From Pocillopora verrucosa (taxonomy: Eukaryota > Cnidaria > Anthozoa > Scleractinia > Pocilloporidae): 64,000 nucleotides of DNA. The position numbers and the translations under genes were made by a program. The stretch spans positions 11,786,011 through 11,850,010 of the forward strand of contig NC_089313.1 in the NCBI RefSeq assembly GCF_036669915.1, in the 5' to 3' direction. The number at the start of each line of letters is the position of its first letter. Position 1 is the first letter of the stretch. Under the pieces are notes generated by a model. The model saw only the letters and a program-made list of their open reading frames with translations, was not told the DNA's origin and searched no databases. This document shows positions 1-13,500 of the stretch, one piece after another.

Positions 1-642
1 CTTCCAGAACGCAATGTTATGTTTAGCACAACCGGGACAACATGTCTTCACTCTCCGATGAACCGTGTGGTTTGCTGGAAATTCTACAAGTTCTGATGAA
101 TATGGATTAACAACTGCAGCCAATAATCAGCTGCTACGTCACGGATTTGGCACGGGATGTGTTTGCACGCTCAGCCACGTAATCAAAAATCAAGCTGAAT
201 GAAAAGCATTGTGAGTGACGGATTGGCATGTGGGAAGACGAGGGAACAATTCATAGCTACTAAATTTTAGAAACTACCATCTAACTAGAAAATTGCTCCG
301 ACACTCGAAAATAGCTAATTTGAAACGCTGATATCATTAAAAGTTGTAGATATCTGTAAGAAATAAAGATATTTTTTCAGGCCTCATTTTGAATTGGGTC
401 GATAATTAAGAATTGTTAATTGTTCTCTTACGAGGGGAGCGTAACAAAAAGAACGCAAAGATGATGATGACGCATCAAGTGAGCAAGTGACCAGCCGGAA
501 AGTGCATCGAGCTATAATAATCCAAAGAGTTAAGACTGATAATAGGTTAATAAAATAAATTTGAAAGGTTGTGGAGGAAGATTTTAATTCGTGTTGCTTC
601 GAGCGTGGGACAAAGAAAAAACAAAACAAAACAAAACAATTC

Positions 643-720
643 TGAGTCCTCATGAGGAATCGAACGTCAAACCTCTGGGTTTCGCGTTCCAATGCTCTAC
701 CACTGAGGCACAGAGTCCTC
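643..720 (-). repeat. tRNA-like SINE head
   Basis: On the minus strand the stretch reads like a tRNA: an A-box-like TGCCTCAGTGGTAGAGC and a B-box-like GTTCGATTCC about 35 bases later. The acceptor ends do not pair (GAGGACT and AGGACTC), so it is not a working tRNA. It is most likely the pol III promoter head of a tRNA-derived SINE or a decayed tRNA. Confidence 0.6.
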
Positions 721-1280
721 ACGATAATCAAACCAATGCTATCACGAGTTTCATTAGTGAACAGCACGTGTGAAAAGAATAGGACAGAGACAAGACGACT
801 GAACGATCTTTCTCTATCGTTTTACCGAGCTCAAAATTAACTATCTTTTGCGGTATTTGAAAGGTAGTTCGAAGTTCTTAGTCAATCTTAGAAAGAATAA
901 GCCGCCCTAACCCATGGCTAATTTTAAAAAAATCCATTCACTCAGCTACCTTGTCTAAGACGTTGAATTGTGGCGCATTAGCTCTTGGAACAGGCGCATT
1001 TTTTTTTGTTTTACAAGCAAGCAGGGGAAAGCGCGAGGCGGCGTGAAGGAGTTGTGAGAGGTGAGGCTTGCATCAGTGGAGGAGCACTAAAGAAAAACCC
1101 TCCACTTGCAGCCGTATTTCTCCGTGCGCTTGCATCCGCTCGCCTTAAAAGATAAGAAATAAAATTGGTGCCTGTTTCACAGGATATTGAGGCTTGCTAC
1201 TTAACAAATTAAGAACCTTCGACCGTGCTCTGTTCTGTTGCAAACTGACGTAGGGAGCAGTTAGAGCACGAAAGAAATGT

Positions 1281-1406
1281 AGGGGAAAATAGTCTACGTG
1301 TACCCGCACCCTCCCCCCGCCAAGGTGAAACGAAGATGAGGATCCCTCGCTTCCGTTTCACCTTGGGGGGAGGGAGGGTACGGCTCTACGTAGTCTAAGG
1401 GGAAAA
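1281..1406. mobile_element. 108-bp palindromic MITE-like element with 9-bp target duplication
   Basis: AGGGGAAAA occurs directly repeated at 1281-1289 and 1398-1406. Between them lies a near-palindrome: TAGTCTACGTG at the left end and CTACGTAGTCTA at the right, with inner arms CAAGGTGAAACG and CGTTTCACCTTG and C-runs facing G-runs. This is the shape of a non-autonomous DNA element; the 8-9 bp duplication would fit a hAT-like transposase, which is inference. Confidence 0.6.
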
Positions 1407-2144
1407 CGAGATAGGTTCAAGGAGCCTTTGATTTTTCTTTTGTATGATCTCTCACCCTACTTAACAAGGTATGAATTTATCCATCTCTTGGAGGAGTCTC
1501 AAAGTTGTCCTGCATAAAGTGCACGATTGTAAATAAAATATAAATTCGTAGTGTGCTCGTAATTAAGGTGCATTATCAGAGTCAAAATTAAAATGTAAAC
1601 TCTCTCGGGTTTGAATTTCTAAACGAGTCTAGGTATGCTGGTTTTTTTCTCAGTGAATTTGAAATATAATTATTGTTTCTTTGCGAACAAAGTTTCTTTC
1701 AAATCAACAGTTTAGTTGACAGTTTCAATGAACTTTATTGAACTGGACAGAAGTGATCCCTGTCATATTCAATGCCAGTGCATTGACTACAGTGTTATAC
1801 AGTGTTCTACCAATTTTACAATGGCTAAAGTAAAGTAACCTTTCGACTCCCACGAGTGATCGTTATTTAGATTCACCCCACAAATATATACCTTACACAA
1901 GATGGACAGCTTGTCCAGAGTGCTCTACAAATATAATCGTCGGTTACAAGGGTTGCAACGAAAAGGTTTAAAGTTATATCAATGGCCGTTTATTGTTTCA
2001 GTTTACGTATGTGTTTCCCTACAATTACCTTGCGTGAAAACTAATTTATTGAAAGAACAGAACGACAAACAGTCATGATAGTAATAAAGTATGAGAATAA
2101 AAAACTTTGATTGGGGATGGATTATTGTAAAATGTGATTGAAAT

Positions 2145-2275
2145 AGTGGAGGAGGGGGAGGGGGTTGGGGGTTGGGGGTTGGGGCAAAAGCTGAAAAAAA
2201 AATTATTAAAACAGACGTAAAAAAAAGATTCTTCCATCTCCCAAACTACCTACCCCCCACCCCCCACCCCCTTAT
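2145..2275. repeat. G-tract / C-tract inverted repeat with G-quadruplex potential
   Basis: Runs of GGGGG separated by TT on the plus strand (2150-2185) are followed 65 bases later by CCCCCACCCCCCACCCCC (about 2252-2272). Each arm alone could form a quadruplex or i-motif, and together they could pair as a hairpin. Confidence 0.5.
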
Positions 2276-4189
2276 CTTCTAATGGTCCTTCCCTTCAGCG
2301 GATTAAGAGCAGTTTTAAATGTTTGCTTGGACAGTGTACACTTAACTGTTTTCAGTAGAAGGAGACAAGGGAACTTATACGCCATTCACACCAAAGCTGA
2401 ACCATGTTTTAAAGCTGTTTTCTCAAACACCATTGAAAATTGTCTTCTTTACAGAAGCGGCTTAGACCGATGTTTTTCGACTTCAAATTTAGCACACTGA
2501 AAATAAAAGTTAGTGACCACTTGAACCCCATGGAAATTCAGTGTTTCACTTCTCTGCCGGTTTCTGATTTTCATTCAGTTAAAATCGATTTGACTAATTA
2601 TGATTTGCTAGTGTGAATGGGGTGTAAGTCCAGGTCCGTCACAAAAATTATGAATGAAAGTCAACGTAACTCAATTACAACTGCCTAAAATAGCACTTTA
2701 CATTTCATGTAATACCTCACTGTAATATGGTAACTCCACCTGACTACATAGAAACTTCTTCCCTGCACATAAGACCCAGGGCAATAAATAAGTATACTTT
2801 ATACAATAAAAAGGCGGAATAGAAAGCGTACAAATTTCTTTCTTGTAAAGCAAACTTTTTGTGGCTTGCGAAAGTATGCAGACTGAACTCCTCCAACAAC
2901 AGTTGGCTGTTCACCTATGATGTTCTGACGAGCTCTTTTACTTGATAATAGGAAGTGTTCAGCCAACATCATCCGAAGCCACAGACGATAACACCAATAA
3001 ATTAAATAGTTATCACAGAGCTCAAATGTATAAGAAAATTTTGACAGTGATAACACTGAAATATATACAGTCGTTCATTGTTTAAATACTCAGATCGATT
3101 AACATATCCATCATAAATAAATACCTCTTTTTTGAATTAAAATGATGAAGATTTGATTTTGAATCCTTGGTCACAAACCAATTTTGTGTTATTCTGTTAT
3201 TTAAGGCTTAGAACACAGATTTTTAATTAGTGTAAGACTACACTATCCAGCCTTTAATTAGCTTTGCTATCAGATTCCCGTAAAGATATTTCTTTGCGCA
3301 CAACTTCTTGCCTATTAACGCCCACATTTTAGAATCCCACAAGGCATTTTCCAATGCATTTTAAAACCTACAAATTTCGAAACTTTTGAAGGAGCTTTAG
3401 CAATTCACACGACTACAAAGTTTAGCTCTGCATGAAAAAAAGTATTAAGAAACTTCCGATAAAGAAGTGTAGGTGACGGTATTCTTGATGATATCAATAT
3501 TTCTATTTCATTTTATGCTCATAACAATAAATTTTCGGAATCGAAACTATAATTTTGCTTTCTAAAGATTAATGATTAATCTTCATAGAGGAACACTCTT
3601 GCTGGTTACATTTCAAACAAGGATAAAAAAACAGTCGGGTCCACGTTTTTCAAGCAATATGTTGCGTATCACAAAATTTTTTTTTCCTGTTCAAACAGGT
3701 CTTTTGGCTCTGTTTTTGTTTTTGTTTGTTTGTTTGTTTTTTTCAATTTCAGCCCTTACAGACATTTTCTTTTACTCTATAAATAACCGTGCTACAGAGG
3801 CGTTTCCTGACAACTTCAACTTGCGTCGAGTTGATTCGCCCCTTATTTGCAGATTCGCTCCCTTTGACGTTTTTTAAAAATGTTATCAAACCAAAGACGA
3901 CAAACAAACAAACACACACAAGAAAACATCGAAGAAAATAAAATAATTGCCCAGCACAACTTATACTGGTACTAACTTTCCTCTTCAAAATCTACACACT
4001 TCACTTCATCACATAACCTACTAAGGTCATTCGTGACAAACGTCGACCCTTGCGTGACAAGTGAAGAGATCGTTAGAGTAACGCTTTCCTTACCGGAATA
4101 TTTCGTTTTGACGGGAAAGAATTTCTTCAGAAAGGAAACAACGGATGAAGAGGACATTTGGTTACGGAGAAAAAGGAGTAATTTTAACA

Positions 4190-4517
4190 TCAACGAGAAG
4201 TGTTTCCCTCTTTGTTCTCTTGCGCTGCACCTTCCTCCACTTGTTTAATATCATCCTTACCGCCCTCTTCCTCGTTTGCTTCCTCGTTTGCTTCCTCTTT
4301 CTTGTCACTCTGATTCTCTTGTGTCTCTGCATCCTTCTCCACCTCACTGCCATTCGTTTGCTTTTTTTCAGTTTCCTCTTCTTTTCCGCCAGCTTCGCTG
4401 TTCTTTTCTTCCTTTCCTTCTTGGTCCTCCTTGCCTGAATCATCTGAAGGCGGATTCATGGATTCTAGGGCAGTTCTGTTGTGTTGAGCCATCCTCGACC
4501 ATTTTGCCAGGTTCGCT
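4190..4517 (-). CDS. PDE10A: PDE10A-like last exon with Glu/Lys-rich tail
   Basis: Terminal coding exon: 1 + 327 nt, ending in a stop at 4190. It opens with [11 protein letters not shown], the end of the catalytic helix, then runs into about 85 residues of low-complexity Glu, Lys, Gln, Asn and Gly (residues about 860-948), for example [16 protein letters not shown]. The tail is highly charged and predicted disordered. The reverse strand of the same stretch is a pyrimidine-rich run that also reads as an open frame; I treat that as a shadow. Acidic tails are not a feature of vertebrate PDE10A that I know. Confidence 0.88.
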
Positions 4518-7500
4518 CTTTATAAACAATAAAAGAAAAAACGAAAAATTAGCAGAGAAAAACGTACTCAGACCGATTGGATTACAGTTACGAAACCCCT
4601 CATTAAAATCAGATACAACCTCGTATTTTTGCGTTAATTTGTGCGACGAACTACATCTAAATGAGCGGGAAACGGCGAAAAAGTTCCGAGTTGGACTTCG
4701 TGAGAACTTAAGGCTCACGTAATTTCTGATCAGAACGTATATATGGTAGTGAAACTTCAAAACGGCAACTTTCTTAATGAGAAAATCAATCATTCAGTAA
4801 CGTCTTTTCAGCCAACTGAACCAGCACTATCCCTTAAAGTGTTGCAGGACATTACATCAGAAAAAAGTAGTAAAAAAAAAGAAAAAATAACCTGGAGAAC
4901 AGATTCTGATAATCAATTTAGACAGCGCACTACTTACTGAGATCCTTCCACAAGTGGTTTTGTGTCAGGAATGCACTTCTGTAAGAGCTCATAACAAGGT
5001 AAACAGATTCCAACCAGGAAACCAACCTGACGACAAATGTAAAATTTGTTCTCAAGAATTTTCAAAGCTGGTCTGCGTAAAAATTAGAACAGTTTTCAAC
5101 TGAGTGTCGAAAGACAAAACCAAAGTTATCCTGGCGACCAATTAGAACAAAGATTACATCATCGTTAGCTAATGAGAACTCAAAGTGAAAACAAGTTAAT
5201 TACTTGAAGCGCGGGAAAACGCAAATGACCAAGTCGCGATTGTATTAAGCTTTGCATCTGATTGGTTGAGAAAGTGGCGCGAGTTTTCCAGACCAATCAA
5301 AGAGCAAAGTTAAGTAAAACCAATGCAATCGCGATTACTTTCGACACCCAATTGAAAATTGCTGTAAGTGCATTGTAAGTAGTTATAAGAACACAATATT
5401 GCCTTTGAATAAATGGCTTGAAAAATATTAAATTTTTTTTTATGATTCTATTGAGCAGGTAACACAAACATGTCTGCTCTAATTTTCATTGATATAATTA
5501 AATGGAGCTTCTCACCTGATGCGCTGGCAATTCATGCGCTGTGTTACGGTCCTTCATTGCAATGGGTGTTTTTCCCTGCGCCTTTTCAAGATCACCCTGA
5601 CAACATCAAAAAGAACAATAAAAGTCAAATCTCCGCTGAGCTATGGAAAGTAAGACATAACAGATTCAAAGCAAAAGCAAGAAAAGCAAGAAAGAGCACC
5701 AGAGGTTGAGCGAAGATGTTGTTTAACACTGAACTAGAAATGAAAATGTTATGGTTCTTATAAGGTCTTTCAATTCAACTTGACCAGGAGTATAACGTTC
5801 GCTCTAACGATGGGCTAACGCTCGAACCGTCAGTTTTAAAAACTATTTAAGGTGGCCAACTTACATCGATCAAACCAAATAATCCTGTAAACCCCTCTAC
5901 CACGTGGCACCACAGTTTCCTAAGGAACTTAACCCCTTTATTCAGGATTACAGTATCATGATGCCGACCACGCAGGTCATCAGTTGATCAAAGAGCATTC
6001 TTCATTACCAAGTGCAAAATACTTGCTACAAAACGCACCTCAGCGTAAAACTCTTGATAAATGACCCTCACAATCTCCAACTGAATTTCCCACGGCTTTG
6101 TGCAGGCAGATAAATCACAAGCTGTCATACAAATAGCACGTAACAGCTTCCTGAAAGGGACAAAAGTCTTCAAGTCAGTTGCTGATGCACCGTCATTTAG
6201 GGAACGACAATCAGTTGCGTTTCTGTGTTTTCCAGTCATTCGAACGCATGATGGTTACCATATGCTTTCACTTCTATGAAACGGAAGTTGTGTCGACTAG
6301 ATATTTAAATAAAGTTATAAGCATTTAAGAGACAAGAGTTGGCCATGCACAGTTCCTTGAATTAGTTCAAAACCGATGGACAGATTGTAAACAGGTCTGT
6401 AATGAATTTAACCGCTCTTTGGGACATGGAAAGCAACACTCTTTCAAAAGCAAGAGCAAAGTGTTCTCATTAACTCTACCAATTTTAAATCAAAATCGTT
6501 TTTCGTCTCTCTGTCGGTGTTTTTTTATTAGATGTTTTAACGAGAAAAATCTTGGAAGAAGACAACGTCGGCTCCCACCCTACCCTGAAAAAGGAGAAGG
6601 TTTAAGCTCGTTCTCGAAAAACAACTCGGAGTGACTGCTCAACGATCAAAATGAAAGGCCAGAAGAAAGGATTTTAATTATAATAATGGGCTTTAGCAGT
6701 GAACATTCCACAAGGTGGCTTTTCTTGTTTATTATTTCCAAGTCAAATTAGAATTAGAATTTGGAAAGATGGATTTTGTGGAGGGAGGAAAACCGGCGAA
6801 CCCAGAAGAAAACCGTAGGGACGAGAACTAACAACAAACTCAACCCACATGTAACAACAGGTGCGGGAATGAAACCCAGGCCACAGCGGTGGGAGTAAAA
6901 CAAACGCTCTGACCACTGACTGCATCATTCCCTGCTCCCCCAAGGATTTTGACTCTTTTAACACTCTAGTTCTGACTCGCAGTCCTCCATCCAGTATCGT
7001 ATGTTACCTGTGATCTTGGTTGTCCCATGTGAACTGTCCTTTTTCCACCAACTCCTTCAGTTTAGACTTGTTACCGAAAAACAGCGCCAGATCTGTGGCA
7101 AGGATACACTCCTTCATGTAACCAAGCACTGTTTTGTACTCTGCCGGACTTAGGTGAGAGAAGATGTTGTGGCCTTCATGCTGTTGACAGGAAAGTAACA
7201 TTTGGCTTGTTTAGTTGGAACTGTAGAAAAGTAATTTGAATTTTAATATCACTCAACAATCGGTCGGGTCACTCGCAGAATGCACTTGCTCGGATTCGTC
7301 CCTGTTGTCAAAAAGATATCCCCTCCCTTTGACCTTTTTTTAAAACTTTTTATTCATTCCTCTTTTGACTGAACACTTGCAAGGGTAATCGTACCTGAAG
7401 GATGGTAATGGTTTGGTTGAAGTGATGATGTTCCATAGTTGACGTGCTATACACAGCAGCCAGGGGAGTCTGTTCATTCTTCATCCACGAGTTGGTGCGA

Positions 7501-10500
7501 CCACGGTGATCCAAGTCATGGCACAATGACGCAAAGAACATGGCCAAGGCCTGCAGGCAGTCAAACAATAGGGTACGAATTAACTGAAATCACATTCTCC
7601 ATTTCCCTTTAACCAATAAATTGAAAGATTGTTCCAAATAAGCTTAATTCAGCGTGGCCCTCGGTGTCTCCTTGTATCAAGGGCACAGCTGTACATTGTT
7701 TGTCTATACAAGGAGGACACAGAGTTGGCACCCCACCCCCTAACTAAGTGGCTTAAGGTGTCTCCTTGTATCTAGGGCACAGCTGTGTATATTTTTTGTG
7801 TCTACAAGAGGGAAATAAAATTGGCAGACTCCTCCCCCCCCAACACAAGTCACTCTATGGGGTCAAAGGGTTAAGCTTTATTACCAACTCGTTCCAATGA
7901 GCCCCTCTCTACTCCCTTCAAGGTCGTTTTTTGGTAAGCAAAGAAGACAACAACGCTCCGTACCTCAAGTGCAGTGAATTTTTCGTTCCCAGATCGTATG
8001 ACGAGATACATGGAATGTGCGACAGCGAAGGCATGGGTCCAGTTGTGGTATGGAACATCTCGATAATTCTTCTTCACGGTAAGCACAAACCGCCACAGTT
8101 CGTCAACTCCAAATCTATAACATAAGACAGTCAATAGATTAATCCAAACCTAACCTAACGCTCCTAATCTATCCTGATGTTATTACGGTGGAAGGACAAA
8201 AAAAACATTTAGAGCATAAAAGTATGTCTCTTGTTGGAAAGCCCCCTAGGGAGGGCTATAGAGACAATGTGTGTCGGCAGGAGTTGAAAACAATTTGAAC
8301 TTTGGGATTTTAACATGTGACTTTCATCACACCACTACAATGCCCAACCAACTGAACTAAGCAGTAAGAGGCAAATCGGTCAATTCTGACATTTTATTTA
8401 TCCAAAATAAATGAAGAGTAGCAAGGTATATGTGAACAATAATTCAAATTTAGAAATTTACATAGTGGTAATTATAGATTGCAAAGGGTAGTAACATAAA
8501 AAAGAGATATGTGAGATACATTTTCTGCAAAATAACTAGAAAAAAAGGATTAAAAAGAATGCAAATATAGCAGTATGATCCATGGGAACTAAGTTTCACA
8601 CCCATAGAAAAGCATGGTGTATTGATATAAAGTTATACCATAGAGTAGAACCTACATAAAGGGGACGTAATTGAGACAAAGTTAAGTGTCTGGTGATAAG
8701 AGGTATCTCCTCCGTGCTAATAGAACGCTGTTCGATTACGAGTCGGTAAACCCAAAACATTCTCCCTTTGATCCCTTGGCTACGAAAATGTCTAGTAAAA
8801 AAAAATTGAACTGAAGTAAATAAATCCTAACCTTTGAAGTGAGAAGAGATTCTTTGTCATTTGAATGACTAGACTTGGCATGAAGTCTGTTCCCTCTTTT
8901 ATCAGTGAGTATGAATCAAATTTATACCTGTCAATTACGAAAAAATAACAAGCACCACTTACTGATGTATTGTTCATTGTACAGAAGGGGCTTAACGCTA
9001 ACACTTGAATCGTTCTTATGTATTAAAATTCCAATAAAAAAATGCCCCGCGACGATCACCGAAGCTCTCAATGCTGCCTATACACTAGTGCGGGGGGGGA
9101 GAGAGAGAGAAAGAGAGAGTGGGGTGGGCTTCTCGTGAAGTCCATGGAAAGTCGACTTAGACTTCTCACTTCTCGTAGACCTCTCCTAAGCTCTCCTGCT
9201 CGACTCTCGCAAACTGTCAATTTTCAGCTTTACCGTTTGACCCCTACGAATGACTAGAATCTAATTTTCTTTACAACGTCACCCCCAAATCACACATTAA
9301 CGTCACGAGAATAAAGGAAACAATCACCAACTAAAGACGCTCTTGATCGTTGAACAAATTCTCCTTATCAGAACCTTAGGGAATGTACAGAGAACACTAA
9401 GGAGAAGATGCATACTGATGTTAGAGTGTAAAGGGTAGTATAGAAGGTATCACTTGTACGTACGATTCCAAAGATGGAAAAGGTTCTTGAACTGGCATCT
9501 CTTGGGTGGATGTTAGCTCCCGCTCAGAACACTTGCTGTGATATGATAGCACTTCCAATGCGACCTAAAATAAATAAAATAGGCCACAATTAACACCCTG
9601 TTACCGAAGATGAAAATGAAATGGACACTGACACGAATCCTCAAGGTTCGATATATTTGGCACCCCGCCAGAAAAAAAATGGAACGAGTACATTTGGTGA
9701 CCGATAGTCATGTCAACTCGCCGACACAAGTTGTCAATTCACCGTCACCCATGGTCAACCCGTCGACATACCGTCATCCTGACTGATATTCAGTCAGAGT
9801 TAAGTCAATAACTTTCTTTCTCACTGCTAAACTTCCAGTGTAAAACGAATAAGATAAGCAAGCAAAGTCTGATTTGACTTACAGTTTTTTTTTAATATAA
9901 TAAAGTTCGGATACAACGCGCGCTGAAAGAGCGGTTGAAAGAGCGTGCTCTATCAGAGTATAGAGCATACTGACGATACTGTTGTTCGTTTGGAAATAAA
10001 GTTTCTTTGAAAAATTGAAAGTAGAGCGTGGGGAATTTAAAGGACTTTTTGTAATAAAACAAATACAGACGCCTTGACTGTACTCTGTTCTGTGGTAAAT
10101 CACCTGGGTATCGGTTAGAGCACTCAATAAGTGGGAAGAAAGACTCGATTACGTCTCGTGTTTCTCACTTGTTTCGTGCTTTACAACAGAACAGAGCAAA
10201 GTCAAGGCTACTCAATTTGTTAATAAGATTGTCTTTTCTCTCTTTTCAAAAGTCCTTAAATTATGGGGTGGGATTTTTAAAAAACAGCTATTCAAAAACA
10301 CGAGTCGTCGCTCGAAAATCTTTCCCCCGGGAAGTTTATTAGTGTAACAAATGTTGCTGAGCGTCTCTTTAGCAGTAGATAACAGATGACATCTAAAGGT
10401 GGTAAGAACTGAAAAGTGGCACACTTGGCGCTGCCGAGTGTGCCACTGATGTTCCTATCACATTCTGACTTCTTCTGGGATCTACTAAAACTGAACCAAC

Positions 10501-13500
10501 GCATAAAAAGCGAAAAGTCGTTAATGGTGACGTCATATGTGCATCTGTCCTCCAACAGATCATAAGTAAGAACCAAGCAAAAGCTTTAACATCACAAAAG
10601 AGCTTGATAGTTTACCCTGTGTTTCTGCTCCGACCTCCTTATCTTGTCATATAGCTGCAAAGAAACAGTTTCGTTTTGTTACTTTCTTCCCTGCATCCAG
10701 AAAGTCCTTTGTGTGAAATAAGAGACTTCGGTCCACAGCCAAACTTTAAATATTTTGGTATTTTAAAATTCTTAACCCCTCATAGTTAATTTGTAATTGT
10801 CACTTCCAGTTGCCAAACAGTTCTTACAAAATTAGCACTAAGAATATGGTGTTTATTGCGATTACATCATCAAGCTGATAACTTCATGTAATCTCAATAC
10901 ATCTCTGCTGAATAATGTATCAGCAATTTAAGGAGAAGATAATTATCAATCACTTTTGCAAGTTAAAGGGCATCCCACGGTGGTCACAACTGAAATTACC
11001 ATTAATAACCATTGCTAACATTGGCAGATATTTATAAGACTATAGACGCAGTACCTCACCAAACCTTTGAGATGACTTTTTTTTTTAAATTAAACATTTC
11101 CCTCCAAGCTGAAGAAATACCTGGCTACATGAAATTATACAAGACTGCTAAACAAAGGACGCTTCGTTAGGTAATGAAGTGAAGTTACTGTGCAGTTTCT
11201 ATTCATGTTAACTAACCTTTGCATGGTGGAGAGCCAAGCCACAGTAAATTGCAAATGTCTGGAAAGACTTTTCATCTAGAAATGAAATAATTGAACAAGT
11301 TTGCTGATACATGAATGAATACTCGGTCATCAAACTTAAAAGAAAATCAACAGTATTTCAGGCAGGATTTATATAGTTAAATCTAAAAGTACAAAAAATA
11401 AGATAAATCGTATATCTCATTATCATAATTTACAAGAAAAATTTTTAAAAGGAAGGTGTAACATACTCATGTTTGGTGGAAGAGAGTCACAATTTTCATG
11501 CTCAAAGCTTTCATTTAATTTCAACTATCTATTCCCTTAAGTCTTTTGTCTTGTGTTTAAAACAAGTTACCTGAAGCTGTAAATACTCCACTCTTTTTGT
11601 TCACCATCTGAACAACACCAATAATACTGAAAATTTAATAAAATTTCAAACAATTTTTTAATACATTAGGAAAACTACTGTAACTTCAATAAGCACTGGA
11701 GTGTCAGTTTATTAGATTTATTGGAATCTGTTCTTTATTTTAATAGGTAGCATTTACACATTTTCCAACTCTCTAGGTTTGGTTGGTGTAGATGGAAAGA
11801 AAAAGGCCACTCCCTGAAAATTTAAGACATGAGAGTTGGAGAGTAAGGATATAATATATTTTGCTCCATCTACTACCTGCAAGATTGATCACAAAACATC
11901 CCAGGACATTTCATGAGTAATCTGGACAGGACTGTGAAAACTAATGGCCTCAAGTGCTGCTCTTTCACAAAATGTGGGTGCCACAGGGAGCTAACTTTGG
12001 AAAACTTAATATATAACTCAGCTCTTATGAGAGGTTTTAAGAGCTGGGTATCCCAAAATCTCCAAGACAAGAGCTCACAGGCACCTTGTGAATCAGACAA
12101 CACACTCAGTTTAGCTAGAAACTGTAGTTGCTGTTCCCCTTATAAGGAAGATGGTCCTATATGTATTAGCCAGTTAAGACAGAGTTTCTATTGTAAGCAC
12201 TTACTTTCCTCTGATGAAAATTGGCATACAAAGCAATGTGGTAGTGGTATACCCAGTCTGAAGGTCAATTTCCCTGCAGAGAGCAAAACAAATATGATCA
12301 AAGGAGGGTTCTTTAGGACAAGGTCAGGGCAGTTTAAGTGATTTTCGTTCAATTTATCCAATCTATGTAATTACAAATGCACAAGCCTGAAACGTTTGAA
12401 TAAACATATTTATTTCAAGCACACCTGTTGAATCTTTCATCATGATAGGCATCTGCAATGTTCAGTGTTTCTCCTGTGGTGGCCACATGGCCTGCCACTC
12501 CCTTCGTTTTTGGAAACCTGGAAAAACAAGATCAGTTAAAAAATTACTGACAGTATTTGACAAAATTAAAAATAAAAGACTTGGGTCAGAACTGCAAGCT
12601 GCAACAACTGTTTTGACCACCAAGGTAAGAAAAAAAACATTTGCGGGACTGAAACTGTAGGCCAGGATGGTCACCAAATGAAAGTTTGGATCCGAGTTTA
12701 GCATTAAAGTTTCAAGTCACAATTTTGCTTTATGATGTAATATGTCTAAGCTGAAGTTAAACTAGGATAATAACTTGAATGAAACTTATTAAATGATTAC
12801 TTTAACACAATAACTTGCCTCTTTTACCTCTTTTTCATAGTATTACTAGATCTTAAATGTTATGCTAACCATAAAAGTACAAATGAATATGATCTGTACA
12901 GTCATATAAGATGGTTACAACAAATAGAGGGTTCTCAATAGATTTTTAAGTAGGAGGTGATCACTGATAAAGTAGGAGGCCTTGTTACCATGTTTCACTG
13001 TGAATGCCTGGACTCAAGTAAAATGGCGTTCATCTATCAAGTCCAGAACTGTAAGCAAGTTTCCCAGTTTTGTCTGGATCACAGTTGTGCAAGAAACGGA
13101 AGAGAAAGTTGGAAACAACTCAAGCAAACTTGCAGAACAAAACAAAGAAAAAAGCGACTTAAACACAAAGTGGCTATAAATCCCAAAGTAAGCGGCAATC
13201 AATCGCTGGGTGCCGCCTTCTATTGAGAACCCTGCAAATACATGTAAAAGATTATGAAAATTGTAGGAAAGATAACAATAACATTACCCAGGCATCTACT
13301 TAAGACTTAAAACACAGTTCAGATGAATATGCAATGCAATTCTTAATGAAAATCTTTCTGACAAAAAATAATTTTATGCCTGTATCACCTGATTTCTTTT
13401 TGAAGATTTGATGACCTGCTGTCCTCAAGACTCCCTCCTATATCAAATATCCTGGCATACAATTCATTTGTTCTGTTGTCCACAAGGAAGAGTGATGTCC

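Larger units (their letters stand above)
1..4189. other. Intergenic stretch with no recognised gene
   Basis: Apart from the three short elements listed separately, I see AT-rich sequence with short open frames that show no family pattern. A (TTTG)n run near 3712-3735 faces an (AAAC)n run near 3897-3920, giving a loose inverted repeat. The PDE10A-like 3' end and its polyadenylation region should lie at about 3,900-4,190. Confidence 0.5.

Noticed and set aside
643-720. Functional tRNA gene on the minus strand
   Set aside because: A- and B-box-like motifs exist but the acceptor ends do not pair; a SINE head is more likely.
4145-4722. Plus-strand open frames opposite the Glu-rich PDE exon (Leu/Phe/Cys-rich)
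   Set aside because: They are the antisense of low-complexity GAA/GAG coding; the minus-strand exon joins in frame to the phosphodiesterase.
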